A stretch of 64,000 nucleotides of DNA, from contig NC_134825.1 of NCBI RefSeq assembly GCF_004210375.1, positions 41,968,348 to 42,032,347 on the forward strand, written 5' to 3'. Of the stretch, positions 35,226-49,000 are shown one piece after another. The notes under the pieces were generated by a model. The model saw only the letters and a list, made by a program, of their open reading frames with translations. It had not been told where the DNA came from and ran no database searches. The DNA is from Tachypleus tridentatus. Its lineage: Eukaryota > Arthropoda > Merostomata > Xiphosura > Limulidae. Both the position numbers and the translations under genes were made by a program. Each line of letters starts with the position of its first letter. Position 1 is the first letter of the stretch.

Positions 35226-35349
35226 GTTTGTTTATAATTAAACACAAAGCTACAAAATGGACTATCTGTGCTCTGCCCACCAATGGTATTTAAATCCAGT
35301 TTCTAGCATTGTAAATCTACACACACACTACTGTGTCACTGGGGGTGGG
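35226..35349 (-). repeat. SINE-C copy
   Basis: tgtttataattaaacacaaa, ggactatctgtgctctgccc, and a head side ending in cactactgtgtcactggggg. The promoter box is mutated. Confidence 0.6.
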
Positions 35350-35436
35350 TGACATAAGAGTGTTGAAAAATGAAGGGTTTATTTATTTCAGTCCTTTAAA
35401 TATTTCTTTATGTAATCATAGATCACTTTGTAAATG

Positions 35437-35711
35437 TTTATTTGTTTTTGAATCGCGTGCAAAGCTACACGAGTGCTCATCTGCGCTAGTCGTCTCTAAT
35501 TTAGCAGTGTAGGACTAGAGGGAAGGCAGCTAGTCATCACCATCCACCGCCAACTTTTGGGCTACTCTTTTACCAACGAATAGTGGGATTGACCGTCTCA
35601 TTATAACGCCTACACGGCTGAAAGAGCGATCGTGTTTGGTGCGACGGGGATTCGAACCCGCGACTCTCACATTACGAGTCGGGTGCCTTAACCACTTGGC
35701 CATGCTGGGCC
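35437..35711 (-). repeat. SINE-A, near full-length
   Basis: tttgtttttgaatcgcgtgc to ggccatgctgggccc, both promoter boxes present. Its antisense reading produces a spurious 80-codon frame. Confidence 0.85.
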
Positions 35712-36337
35712 CACTTCGTAAATAAGTTTTTTTTGTTTGAAAATAAACGTAAATCTGAACTGTTATTAGCATGCATACTGAAAGTATTACTAAAAGGGCT
35801 TTTTATAATATTTTATATCTACACCTGACATTTTCCAGAAATATTGGTAAACTATTGTACAATACGACTAATGAACCATTTTGAAAGTAAACAAAATTTC
35901 TCGGATTATAGCAATTACCTCTAATATTAAAAACAAGTGATATGAACAGTTCAAAGTAAATGCACTGTATGACATAGAAGTAAAGAAAAATGTAAAATAA
36001 AATTGATTTAAAAGAAAGGATGGCATTCTAGTAAAACTGTAAATTCTTAACACATGTCTGTGTATTATCAGGGTTGATATTTTCAAAGATTCTTGACATT
36101 GTACTTATAACCCACATATGTGTAACAATATTTACAGGTTTTTAAAAACATTTTAAACTTGGGTATACGCAGTTGCCTACTAAACATGTTTGAGTCAGGG
36201 GTAAGACTGCACAAGCAAATCAAGAAACAGAAATGAATTGCAAAACAAAAATATAATTTGAAGGAAAATTATCAGGTACAGTACTGTGGTAGCTAATAAT
36301 GACTGAAATAAGAACAGCTAATCAATAATCAATACTC

Positions 36338-36368
36338 GACTCGTAATCTGAGGGTGGCGGGTTCGCAT
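36338..36368 (+). repeat. Isolated SINE-A head fragment (about 30 bp)
   Basis: Only cgactcgtaatctgagggtg and gcgggttcgca survive, the anticodon arm to B box of SINE-A, with no body on either side. Confidence 0.5.
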
Positions 36369-37002
36369 TTATCTGTTATTTTCCAAAAGCTATCGGCTTT
36401 TTACTCAATACCAACACTTACCAACTAGACTATATCAGTCAAAAGTCTATCGGAAATTCTATTCACAAGAAAACTTACCGATGTTGTGTGAATCGTTGAA
36501 GCTGGCGAAGAAGAAGTGTTTATCCTTAAACTTGTCTTAGATAGAAAAATTAGAGGGAATGAGGACAGGAAAACATAATGTGTGACGTAAATTTATAGTA
36601 ATCAATTTCAAAACCTCATAAGATGCAACTAATGTGTGTGGAAACGTGTTATATTTGAGAAAAAGTGTGAACCAAAACTTTAGTTAATTAAGTATTTCTT
36701 TCTGGCATCTGCCTTAATTCTTAAACATTTTGAAACTCATTCATGACTCACAGTATTTACGAAATAATGAAAAACAACAAACCTACAGATATATGTAAAT
36801 TTATTCACATGTGCAAACAAAAGTTCATAATGGTACACTCACATGTATGAAATTATGCTTTCAAAACACATCTTACGTAGACAAAATAAGAGATAAGTAT
36901 AATAAATCTATTAAAGTGGCTATTTTGAGTTTATAAATATACGATTTTACTACATGTATTAAGCCTACAAACCACAAAAAACTACTCTATGATTTTATCG
37001 AT

Positions 37003-37021
37003 TTTATTCTTGACCTTTATT
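37003..37021 (-). promoter_or_regulatory. Polyadenylation signals of the lipocalin gene
   Basis: Two AATAAA hexamers on the minus strand (37021-37016 and 37008-37003) follow the stop codon at 37027 within 25 bases. They support this as the 3' end and imply a very short 3' untranslated region. Confidence 0.6.
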
Positions 37022-37026
37022 ATTCA

Positions 37027-40000
37027 TTACGCTGTTTGAAGATATTCCTGATTACAACTTTGGAAAATTGGTATTAAAATCGTAATTGGAGCTACCTCAC
37101 GGACTACTGCTTGGGCTTTCTCTAGAAGAGGTTGGTCCAATGTTGTCTTTCGCGACAAAATGTAAAATATTTCTGAAAACATTTGTATATGATTAGTTAT
37201 ATCTCTATACGGTTTAATGATTCACATGAATTTCTCTATCAGTCGAGCTTATAGTTTAGTTTTCAATGTGAGAGTAACTGAGTAAAACGACTTTTTTTTT
37301 ACTATTTTTAGTAAAACTTACACATATCGAATAGCGTCAGTAAACCAACGTTCAAACTAAAAACTCATCAAAAACTGTTACGTACGGAAACATATAAATA
37401 TTACGTTTGTCAGACTAATGACATAATACAAAGTAAGGTTTGCTTACCACTTAACCGCGTATTAAGTTCCTTTATATAATCACAGGTTGACAGAACAGCA
37501 TAGTTTTCGTAGTCAGTGTCCAGTACAACTATCTGAGATTCGCTTATTGCTGTAAAAACATGTTAAAAATATTCTTTAAAAATCTTCTTACAAATACTAC
37601 ATAGTGTTAAAAATCCATTTATTAACAGGATTGTTTAACATTTAAGTAAGAAACAGTAGCATTTGTTCGTAGAAATAAGCTTTTCATTCACTAAGTTTAG
37701 CTTTATGACATCATAAAGCTTATATGCACAGAGGCCAAAGAACAATAAAGAATCTCCGTAAAATGCAGTACTAGAACGTGTAAATCAATATTGAACAATA
37801 GATGTATAAAAATTGCTTGAACATTTACTTATGTTTTTAAAATCTGTGTACAAATTACAGATCCATATAAACCTGATCAAATTTAATGAAAATAGTTTAT
37901 ACTTTAAAAATAATTCAATTTCTTAACTTGCTCAGTCACTCACGAGTGGAGCTGTCTACATTCCTTGAAACTTTATTACGAAAGTAACTTTTCATCTAGT
38001 GCAAGCAAGTTAAACTAGCCACAGAAAATAATATTTTTGTAAATGAGATTTTTCTTATACATATGAACTTCTTGAAAACATATAGGGGTAGTAAATGAAA
38101 GTTGTTTTATACAGAAGTAAAGGCTAGCTACAGGAAAACTGTAGAGTTTATACAACTTATGTTATCGTTATTAGACTGTATGATCCCTGAATTATAATTA
38201 CTAGTAGGTAATGTGAGTTTGTGTGTTTTCATATAGTAAAGCCACATCAGGCTATCTGTTGAATCCACTAGTTGGTAATATTTAAAAATAATAATAATAG
38301 ATATTAATTATTGACTCGTTTTATAATTAATAATTATGTTGGACATTAGTATCTAGAAATAAAAAAATAGCTAACTTATAATTAGACCTAAGTTCATAAA
38401 CAATGAAGCAAGTCGTAGATATTTGATTTATGAAGTCTGAACGGCTTGATACAGATGTTGTCAAAATAGGTTATTAATAGTTTTGCTTTAAAAATTAAGT
38501 AGACGATTTTCCAGTTCTATTCAAGTGGTCCCATATCATTTTCTTAAGCCAACAAGAGCAGTTGTGATTAGTTTTAAAAAAATTGACTATCCAAAGAATT
38601 AGGGTAAAGATCAGGCGAAAGATGGATTAGCAGAAACGTATAGTTTAAATCATAGATTTTAGAAGTAACGCATAGTTTAGATTATAGACTTTAAAAAGAA
38701 TCTTTACTTTAGATTTTAGACTTTGAAGCATCCAAAAGTTTACATTATAGGATTTCATTATATATATTATAGTTTAGATCAAATATGTTAAGACTGGAGT
38801 TGCTCAATCTGAAAACTTAAAAAAATGTTAAAAAATATAAAAACAAGTTTTCCTCTCCGAACAAAAGTTTTTGTTTGAATTGTGTGAAACGCTTGCAAAC
38901 AGCTTGTAATTTTGTAAATATTTAAATACAAACATAAATGTCTACTATCTCAAATATAAAATACTACCACAGTCAAGTACATAACGTGTAAAAATTAGAC
39001 TTTACATTTCCTATTACCGTAGACTAAAATAAAATTAATACATGCTACATGTATACACATAGAAAGGTCGATAACATATTTCTAAACTATGAGATATTTT
39101 AAGCAACATTAAGACTTTGAAGTTTTATTTTTTATACACCATATCTGAAATGCTTAAAAGAACATCATGAAAATCCAGACATTTTAATCTGATGAGTCAC
39201 ATTTATGGGCCACTTTGTAATACATCTCTACTTTAACGTATGACAAATGCCACAAGGCCACTGAACTAAAGCCTTCATATATTGGTATCAGTTTGCTAGC
39301 CCTCAAGAAACGGGTGAGTAGATAACATTTTTAAATTATTTCCCGTAAAGTACACTTAATAATATTACAAATGGATCACTATACTGATTTGTCACTGTAA
39401 CCATTAAATATAGTTAAAATTACCAATTTAATTAATATTTAAGAATTTAGTTTGCTTTTATAACTTGCACTGATGTCTATACTATCGATAATAATAATAA
39501 AACAATAAAATACGAGAATCACACGTAATAAACATTATACAACTAAATCTATTCTTTAATCATTTCATGAGCGGCAGAAAGATAAAGCAAGTTGCTCATA
39601 TAAAATAAAGTTGTAAAATCCCAAAATTTAATATCACTGAATTATTTGGTAAACATAATACAATGTCCATATTACTTAATTCCAACATTTAACATCACTG
39701 AATTATTTGGTAAACATAATACAATGTCCATATTACTTAATTTCAACATTTAATATCACTGAATTATTTGGTAAACATAATACAATGTCCATATTACTTA
39801 ATTCCAACATTTAATATCACTGAATTATTTGGCAAATATAATACAATGTCCATATTATTTAATGCCAACATTTAATATCACTGAATTATTTGGTAAACAT
39901 AATACAATGTCCATATTACTTAATTTCAACATTTAATATCACTGAATTATTTGGTAAACATAATACAGTGTCCATATTACTTAATTCCAACATTTAATAT

Positions 40001-43000
40001 CACTGAATTATTTGGTAAACATAATGCAATGTCCATATTACTTAATCATAAATAAGGTATTATATTCCTTCATCCATATGTTTTAGAACTTACACAAGGT
40101 ATACATACATAACTAATGAGTCATGCTACATCAAAAGGTATGCAGTAAAATTCCAAAGTTTTGTCAATTTTAAACATATAACACAAGCACTTTATGTTCT
40201 ATATGGTATAAGCAGTTTATGTTCTATGTGATACCAGCTCTTTATGTTCTATATGGTATGAGCAGTTTATGTTCTATGTGATACCAGCTCTTTATAGAAC
40301 ATAAATTGCTCATTCTATATAGTATCAGTATTTTATGTTCTGTGATTAAAGTTATACTTATCGTATGCCTCAGCAACTGGCTGTCTTTAGTCCCTGCCAT
40401 ACTACTATCTTATGCATGAGAAGTTAATCAACTGTAGCTCATTTCTATAGATCTGTGGCCGAAATATTGGGATCAATTTATTTTTATTCGAGAAATGAAG
40501 GTAATCTGTTTCTAATTTTACATCTTTTACTTATTTTCTTTGAAACTTTATTTTAATGTACTTTCACTTATTGTACTTTTCGTACATAAATTTTATATGG
40601 CGTAGTTTATATGACACATAAAATATTTTGAGAAAGAAAAACGTTTTCATGGGAGTGTTGTAAATAGGGTGAAATACTAACTAAACTAGGCTAAAACGAA
40701 GTATAACAGGTACAGATAATATTCAACCAGGTAAACTGTTTGGTGGACATCAGTTTCCTATAATTATTTACACAAATAAATATACACATAAAAATACCTG
40801 GTTGAGTAGACGAAAGGTTAGAATATAAATAGATAAACAAAGAAATAGCTTCGTAGATAAATACATGAATTATATTACTCACCCGAAATGTTAGTTTTCA
40901 TAACACCAGGAGAGTTTTTATCAGGAAATTTGATGTCTTTAGTCACACTGATAACATCAGTTATAGGTCTAAATTTTCAGGAAAAAAAAATTATAAGTTT
41001 TTATATTAATCTATAAACAGCTTCATCGATAATCCACTTGTCTTTCACTAAATGAAAATACTTTTTAGATAGAATAAATAAAGTTTAATTAATTAACTAT
41101 TATTCAAATAGATGCTTACGTTTATAATAGGCGTAACTTGTATAGGTTATAATGATTACTTGCACAGAATATTCTGAAACCCTTTATGTTGCTCCTGCAA
41201 GGTACTTGATTTAAATGTCTTATTAATCCTATCTGATATACAATGCTAAGCTTGTGTCTGTTTCTTCACATCTTTAAGCTATTTGTTCCTTATACGTTTC
41301 CACATTTCTTGATCAATCAACATCAAATTTGACACAGATTTAGGATGACATTGGAAAGTTCGTGGAGGGGAACCCTAATATTCTTTTTAAATAAACGCTA
41401 ATATCTCTGTGTATCTATTTCTCAGATGTTTCTACATTTCCTGATCAATCACCATTAAACTTGATACATGTCACCAAATGAGGAAAATTCTAAGAGGGTT
41501 GATCTCCTATTCATTTTCGAAAAAAGTTACCAAATTAATGCAACTTGATACAGTGGTACAGGATGATGGGGGGAAAGTCATGAGAGGGTCGGACCCAATC
41601 TAATTTGATTATTGATATAATTCTCGAAAACAATAAATTTGTCTTTTCAAATACCTTTCCGTGTTTTATTGCAATTTTTATGTTTCTTATGGCAAAAAAA
41701 AAGAAGTACAATTTTCTACCTTTCGTTACAGGCCCGGCATGGCCAGGTGGTTAAAACACTCTACTCGTAATCCGAGGGTCGCGGGTTCGAACTGTTTTCT
41801 GAGTATAGTAATAAGTTAGTTTTGTGGGTACGTGTAGTGAAGCCATCTTGATCTGTATATTCTATGGAAATATCCATTCAAAAAGGGCTTAAGAATAAAG
41901 GTTGAAGCCTTGTCTGAGGAAATCATAAAAATTTTGAATATTTTCTTCTAAATTCAAAGCTGTTTAATTTACTTTAGTTTGCAATGAAAGACAAATAAGT
42001 TTTTATCTTTCATTGACTCGTAATCTGAAGGTCGCAGGTTCGAATCCCTGACCCACCAAACATGTTAGCCCTTTCAGCCGTGGGGGCGTTATAATGTGGT
42101 GGTCATTCCCATTATTCGTTGGTAAAAGAGTGGCATAAGAGTTGGCGGTGGGTGGTGATGACTAGCTGCCTTCCCTCTAGTCTTACACTGCTAAACTAGG
42201 GACGGCTAGCGCAGATAGCCCTCGAGTAGCTTAACGCGGAATTAAAAAACAAACAAACAAACAACTTGACGTTCATACAATATACAATGACCCTAAAAAA
42301 ACCTGGGCTTTGCTAGAAATGTAGAACATCTCTGATAAGGCATATCCATCTGGTTCTTGGCAACCATTGCTTACTTTTCATGTTATATATTTGCTTAATA
42401 AAATACCTAGTTCGTGATATAATTAAAAAAAAAACACAACAAAAACATTAGTAAAAACTTAAATTAAGTGATGTTAGTTTCTGAATTTTGATGTTTCCCG
42501 GTGGAACAGCAGCATTTCTTCAGATTTACAACAGTAAAATCAGCGGTTCGCTTCTCCTCGTTGACACTGTGTCTGACTTGGCTATAAGAACACCCACAGG
42601 CTGTATTAAGATAATAAGCTATCTTCACAGATGTTAAACTTTATCGAATATCGCATTTCCAACGATCTTATATGTTTACTAATGTTTGACTTAAAAATAA
42701 TAGATTGATCGCAAAATTGAACGTGAAACTCTAAATATTATTGATGTAGATAGCTTACATAATATTCTGTTCACATCTGACTAAGATTAAGAACTTTTTA
42801 TTATAATTAACGTTTAATATTCTATAAACAATTACATGAAAATACTTTACTTATACAGTATTTACTTAGTTTTGTTATGAACTGAGAAATTAGTCTTATA
42901 CTGGTTAAGCTATTAATATGTATATATCCTATTGTTCTTTGGGTGCCATATGTTATTTGTATCTTTGTTTAACACATGTTGGATTTTCTGCAACATAATA

Positions 43001-46000
43001 CCTTTATTAATGTATAGTTATTATTATTTATAGGTATTATTGTTAACATTACTAGGATTTCGTTATTAAATAAAAAATTGCTAATTTTCAAACATTTTTA
43101 AACATTTGATACATCCTAATTATTAGTAATCATTTCTGATATGTACGAAGGCTATTAAAAAAAATACGCGGACTGGCGTCATAAAACAAAATGTACTTTA
43201 TTTAGAAGTTACAGGTCTGGGTCCCCTTCAAAGTACTCTCCTCCCCAACGCACACACTTATCCCAACGGTGTTTCCACTTGTTGAAACAGTCCTGGTACG
43301 CTTCTTTTGTAATGTCCTCCAGCTCCTTCGTCGCATTTGCCTTAATCTCGGGAATCGTCTCAAATCTTCTTCCTTTCAAGGGTCTTTTGAGTTTGGGGAA
43401 CAAGAAAAAATTGCAAGGAGCAAGGTCAGGTGAGTAGGGGGGGTGGGGAAGAACAGTGATCGAGTGTTTGGCCAAAAACTCACGAGTTCTGAGGGCTGAA
43501 TTTCGCAGCAACGCGGTGCATCTTCAATTTTTCGGTCAAAATCTCGTAACAAGATCCAACTGATATCCCACACTCTTCAGCAAGCTCCCCTGACAGTCAG
43601 ACGTGGATTTGCCCGCACCAGGGTGTTGATTTTGTCGACGTGTGTGTCGTCAGTTGACGTGGAAGTACGTCCAGGACGCTCATCATCTTCAATGGGCTGT
43701 CGACCATCCTTAAAACGTTCATGCCACTTGAAACATCTGTACGCTTCATAGCAACATCACCGTAAGCCGTGTTAAGCATAGCAAAAGTTTCAGTTGTAGA
43801 TTTTCCAAGTTTAACACAAAATTTCACAGCAAGTCGTTACTCCTTCAGGTCATTCATTCTGAAATCCGCCAAACGAAAAAATCGCACTTCACTTAAAACC
43901 GCGTAGCTAATACACAAATGAAGATATCTGCAATCGGGAAATGGCGTCGTAATCAGCTGATCTGTGCGAACCTAGCGATACCAAGCGGATTCCCCTGGAA
44001 CCAACTGGAGCTGCGCAATTCAAACAGTCCGCGTATTTTTTGAACAGACCTCGTATAATCATTAAAGATTTATTAAGTTATAGGTAACAAAATTATTTTT
44101 ATATATTTAGATATCTAATTTATTGCTATTTTCTGAAACACTAAGTGTTTTTGGAATCGTTAGTTTTTAAATAATAAGTCATTTATACTCCATTAGTTCA
44201 TGATAATTATAATTTTGTTAAAACTATCATCGATTTTTGAAATGGAACAGTTGATCTCTCCAGGTATATTGATTAGTGGCTATTTGTTAATTTTGACAGG
44301 ATTTATTTACAAATAGTACTTATTTTTAAAACTATATTAAACAGCTGAGTTTTAGGTATAATTTTCTTTTGACATATGAATAAATACAATTAGAAAGTTT
44401 TTTTGAATTTCATTACATTATTAATGCCTACTTTAAAGGTATGTAATTAAACTGGAGCATTTGAGTTATATGTATGCCTCTACGAGCCTATTACTGCATA
44501 TCTATCACGTCATTTTAAAACAATTGTATTACCTGAAATCAAATGATATTATAAGAAAAATCTACTCCCTAAAATACTTCTATACATACGATTCTATTAA
44601 TCAATACCTACAACGTATTTTTTTGAAAGTGTAATACCTGATGTTTACTAATACCATGGAGTGTAACTAAGCTTAACACATTATTGTGGGACATGCTTTT
44701 AAAACTTTAACTTTTGTTCTGTTTGCTGAAGAGAGATGGGATGGCATATTGATGGCGCCCAGAAGTGTCTAGATTTAATGTGACATCTTAAATTACATGA
44801 TATATATGGTGAAAAAATACAAGAGTTAATTAATTAGTAGCTATTCTGTGATTTAATGAGACAGTTTGGAGTTAGTGTGGCATGTAAGGAAAAAAAATTA
44901 ACAAGTGACTGTTTAATTTTATTTCTGAGTTAGGCCTATCGCATGGTTCCATTTACTTTGTAAAAATATGTATGTTGTATAACTTTCATTTGAAATAATA
45001 AAAGCCCTTCCTTTTTCTTAAAGACTGGACTTTGCGTTTAGCTTAATAAATAACAAAGCAAATAACCCACAAAACCCTAATTTAGCAAGGTTCTATAAAA
45101 GCAACAAAAGCCAAGGTACTCAGAACACTTCAAAAATCCACAGAGACCAAAATCACTGGATACTTTCACTGTAGATCGTCGTAATAAATTCACATGAATC
45201 AAACAGCAAGTCTTCAAACGCTCTTACCTAGATTATAAAGCGAGTGTTAAGGATATACAAGTTAATTTCGGGAGAATTCCATATGTTTAACAGGCGACGG
45301 TGGTAAGGAAAGTTGGCATATCATTTCTGACAAAATTCCTTTACAAAAAATAAATGGTAGAAAAGAAACACTTTAAAAAAAAAGGAAAACGTGAAATCGT
45401 ATTTCATGAACTGCATGAATACAAGATAGGGAAACGGTTATAAAGCCTGCAAGTATATATATTTGTAAATGGTCGATTACATAACTTTATAAGTATGTTC
45501 CCAGAAGTTGCTGATGAAGTTATTGGATGCTATAATGGATTATTAAAATCACGTAAGTTATTGGATCTTAAGCATCATGATGGTTAGAGCACTCGACTCG
45601 TAGCTTAAAGGTCGTGGGTGTGGATTTCTTTCTTTTTTTTTTACTTTTCAACCCTGAGAGGAAAAAGAGAAGTCCGAAAAGTGGCAGTGGGATCTAGTGA
45701 CTAGCTGCCTTCTCTTTATACCATCACTTTATAATTAAGGTTAGCTGAAGCAGGTAGCTTGGTTATTTTAATATCGTGCAAAACTACATGATGCTTCTTT
45801 GCGTTAGCCATTCTTAGTTAAGCAGTGTAAGACCAGAGTCGTCACAACCCAACGGCAACTTTTGGGGTACTCCTTTATCAACCAATAGTGAGAGTTAGTG
45901 TGCATTTCACGACACCACGACCAAAAGCGTGAGTGTGTTTGGTGTGACGAAGATTCGATCCCCAACCCTTAGATAACGAGTCAAGCGCTCTAACCACTTG

Positions 46001-49000
46001 GTTATGCAGGGCGTAAATGTCCTTCACCAAAGTCTTTCTCACTATTTGCGATCAATCGTAAACTAAATAATATTTTAAAATTACACAAGTCAGTTCATTA
46101 CGTTCTAGAGATTTTAACACTATACGCAACCAAACTATAAATATTCTTAAGATATTGGCTGTAAAACACCTTCTCATCATATATACCTTCGACAAACAGT
46201 GATTTATATGGTGTGCTTGTCCAGTGGGAGTTTATTTCACAGTAAGGCACCAACTGTTTTTTTTAATACTATTATACTACCCTAATTTTATGCAGTGTAG
46301 TACACCTTTATTACTTCATTTCCAGTCCTTACTGAAGCCTTTTCACATACACAATTTACCATTTTACATTTTATTATGAACTTAATACCTTATACAAACA
46401 AAAATATATATCACTGGGACAATTTTAGTTCTGTCTTGTAATAGGTGATAGCACACATTATAACTTTACTTGGTAGTCTGCGTTTAGTAGGGAGGATTAT
46501 AGCCCCTAAGTATCCTAGGGCACTACGGCTTTTGCTGCTTTCGAAAAGTTTTACTTACTTGATGCATTGCTATCTGACCGGCGCTTAGTTCTGACAAGGA
46601 TATGTCTTTACGTAATGTATTAAGGCAAAGCTAACGGGATGGTTTTTTTTTAAATGTATATATATTAAATAGTGTTGGTTAATGCCATTAATCAACTTCT
46701 AGACCGAATTCCAAGATAATACTATTTCTAACGTATTGCATCACTGAATATATACGTTACATCATTAAATATATATATATACTTACAAAATTCTTCCTGT
46801 TTTGATTAACGAAAAAGAATTGTTCTGTTCCTTCAGTTCAATAGTCTGACAAAAACCACCAACTATTTGCAAAGGGATAAAAGGGGGATAATTTCTTCTC
46901 GCCACAAACCATTTTTCTTGGAACTGTAAGAAATTAGATCAATAAATTATTATTGCATTTGAAATGAAGAAAACAACAACAGTAGAACTCCTAATGTGCC
47001 AGAAAATAACGGAGCATTTTATATACATATTAATGGAACTTTTGTAAATCGTTATGTGGTTAACACATATACACACACACACCTACTGGTGTTTTCTACC
47101 TGTACAACATTCTGGCAACACACCTTCAAAGCGTCCAGGTCAAAGGCCCCTAACGTTCATGTACAGCGATCCCAAATTGTCGATGTTGTTCATGTCGGAG
47201 AGAGTGCAGACAGAGTAGGTTTAAAAATAAATATAATATTTCTGTACGTGAATTTTATAATTAGAAAATAATTAATTGTAAAAAAAAAATTCTGCAGTAT
47301 ATTTTGGTACGTAATTACTTTTTTATTATTGTTTCTATCATATGAACTGAATACTTTTCATGAGTCAATAACAGCTATAAACAACTTAAAACGCTGTTCT
47401 GCTAATCAAGATATTGTTTATATCAGAATATATTTTGCTTGTAAAAATACTTTCACTTGGTATTTTATTCGAAAAACAAGGTGTTGGTTTATAGTCGTAA
47501 AAACGACAATGAGTTAGATTTATTTTTTCTGTGAAAACTTACAAATGGGAATTTGCAAATGATACTATATTTTTTATTACAAAATAAATGTATAAGAAAT
47601 TTAAAAGATATAAGGAACTTTAAATTATTTCCACCTAGCTTTATTGTGTAACTTTGATAAAGTCTGTAACCAAAACAGTGAAAAACATTTTTCAATACAT
47701 TCAAAAAATTACATTAAAAATTAAAAATAAAGTATTCAAGCTTTTGCTTGATTAGTCTGATTATTTTATCATCTGTGGGTTGGCTACGTGATATCTGCTG
47801 AAAGGATCGAATACCAGATTTTAGAGTTATAAGGTCTGAAGCTTAACAAGCCATAAGAACACTCAAGTATCATAGTGGTGATAGTATGCTTGCTATAATA
47901 TGTAGTCAGCCAGTTACGAATAGACAAAAACATTGTTTTTAAAGTGTGCAGTGAGGTAAACTTGTATATACACAAGTATATATGGATTTCATTAGTGCTA
48001 AACACCGACTGACAGACTTGCTCGAATGGATTAGGAATTGTTGTCATGGTTACATATATATATATATTAGTCATAAAAGTATTTCTTAAAGCTCTACTCG
48101 ATCATAGACACAGTAGTTAGTGTTGATTAGATCTGTAGTTTGTCATATATATTTAATCAGACTACATGAATCACAAAATCATGAATCTGGGTTATCAATA
48201 TACTGTATTAATGTATTTATTTAGAAGTTATGAATTTGTATTACGAATACACAGTATTCTTGTTTGTTAATCGTTCTACACAAGTTATCAGTTGTGTCAT
48301 GATTACACCATATTACTGTATTTCCAGTTTGCCCTTGAAGAAGAAAGGTCCACCTTTCGAAAGAACCCTGGTTATGGGGTTTTTTATGCATTTCTATCAA
48401 GACGTCTCGAACCTGCGTGTTTGTCTAACGTCATGACTTTATTAGTGTTTGTTAGTCTTTATTCACAAGTTATCGACTGGGTTATGGATATACTGTATTA
48501 GTGTCTTTATTTACAAGTTATTAATTAGGTTATGAATACAGTGCGTTAATGTTTGTTAATCTTTATTTATAAGTTATCAGTTGGGTTATGAATACATTGT
48601 ATTGGTGTTTGTTAATCTGTATTTAGTTACAAATCATCATACAAACTGTACTGTTGTTTGCTTCAGCGTGCTATGAGTTAACAAACACGTCTATATACAT
48701 GTTAAGACATTCTATGTTCAATCCCAAACATTTGCCCTTAAGTTAGAAATATATAATTATTGTACTTGTTACAGTCAACAGTGAGTCTGGGTAGAGTGTA
48801 ACCTAGTAGATAGGGTAGTGGGTTGTGAATTAGAGAGTCCAAGATTCAGGTCCCGTTTCAGTAAAATCTCACTCTACAATTTGGAGTCATGAGTGCGTTA
48901 TAAAAATGACGGTTAGTTCCCACTTTTTTAATCAGATAAAAAGAACCAATGAGCTGATACTGACTGCCTTCATTCTTGTCTATTAGTTTGTAATTGAGGT

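Noticed and set aside
35530-35772. 80-codon minus-strand frame, and similar frames at 15234-14971, 55176-54919 and 62887-62699
   Set aside because: All are readings through SINE-A copies; the shared VAGSNP-like and VGKRVAQ-like strings are SINE sequence.
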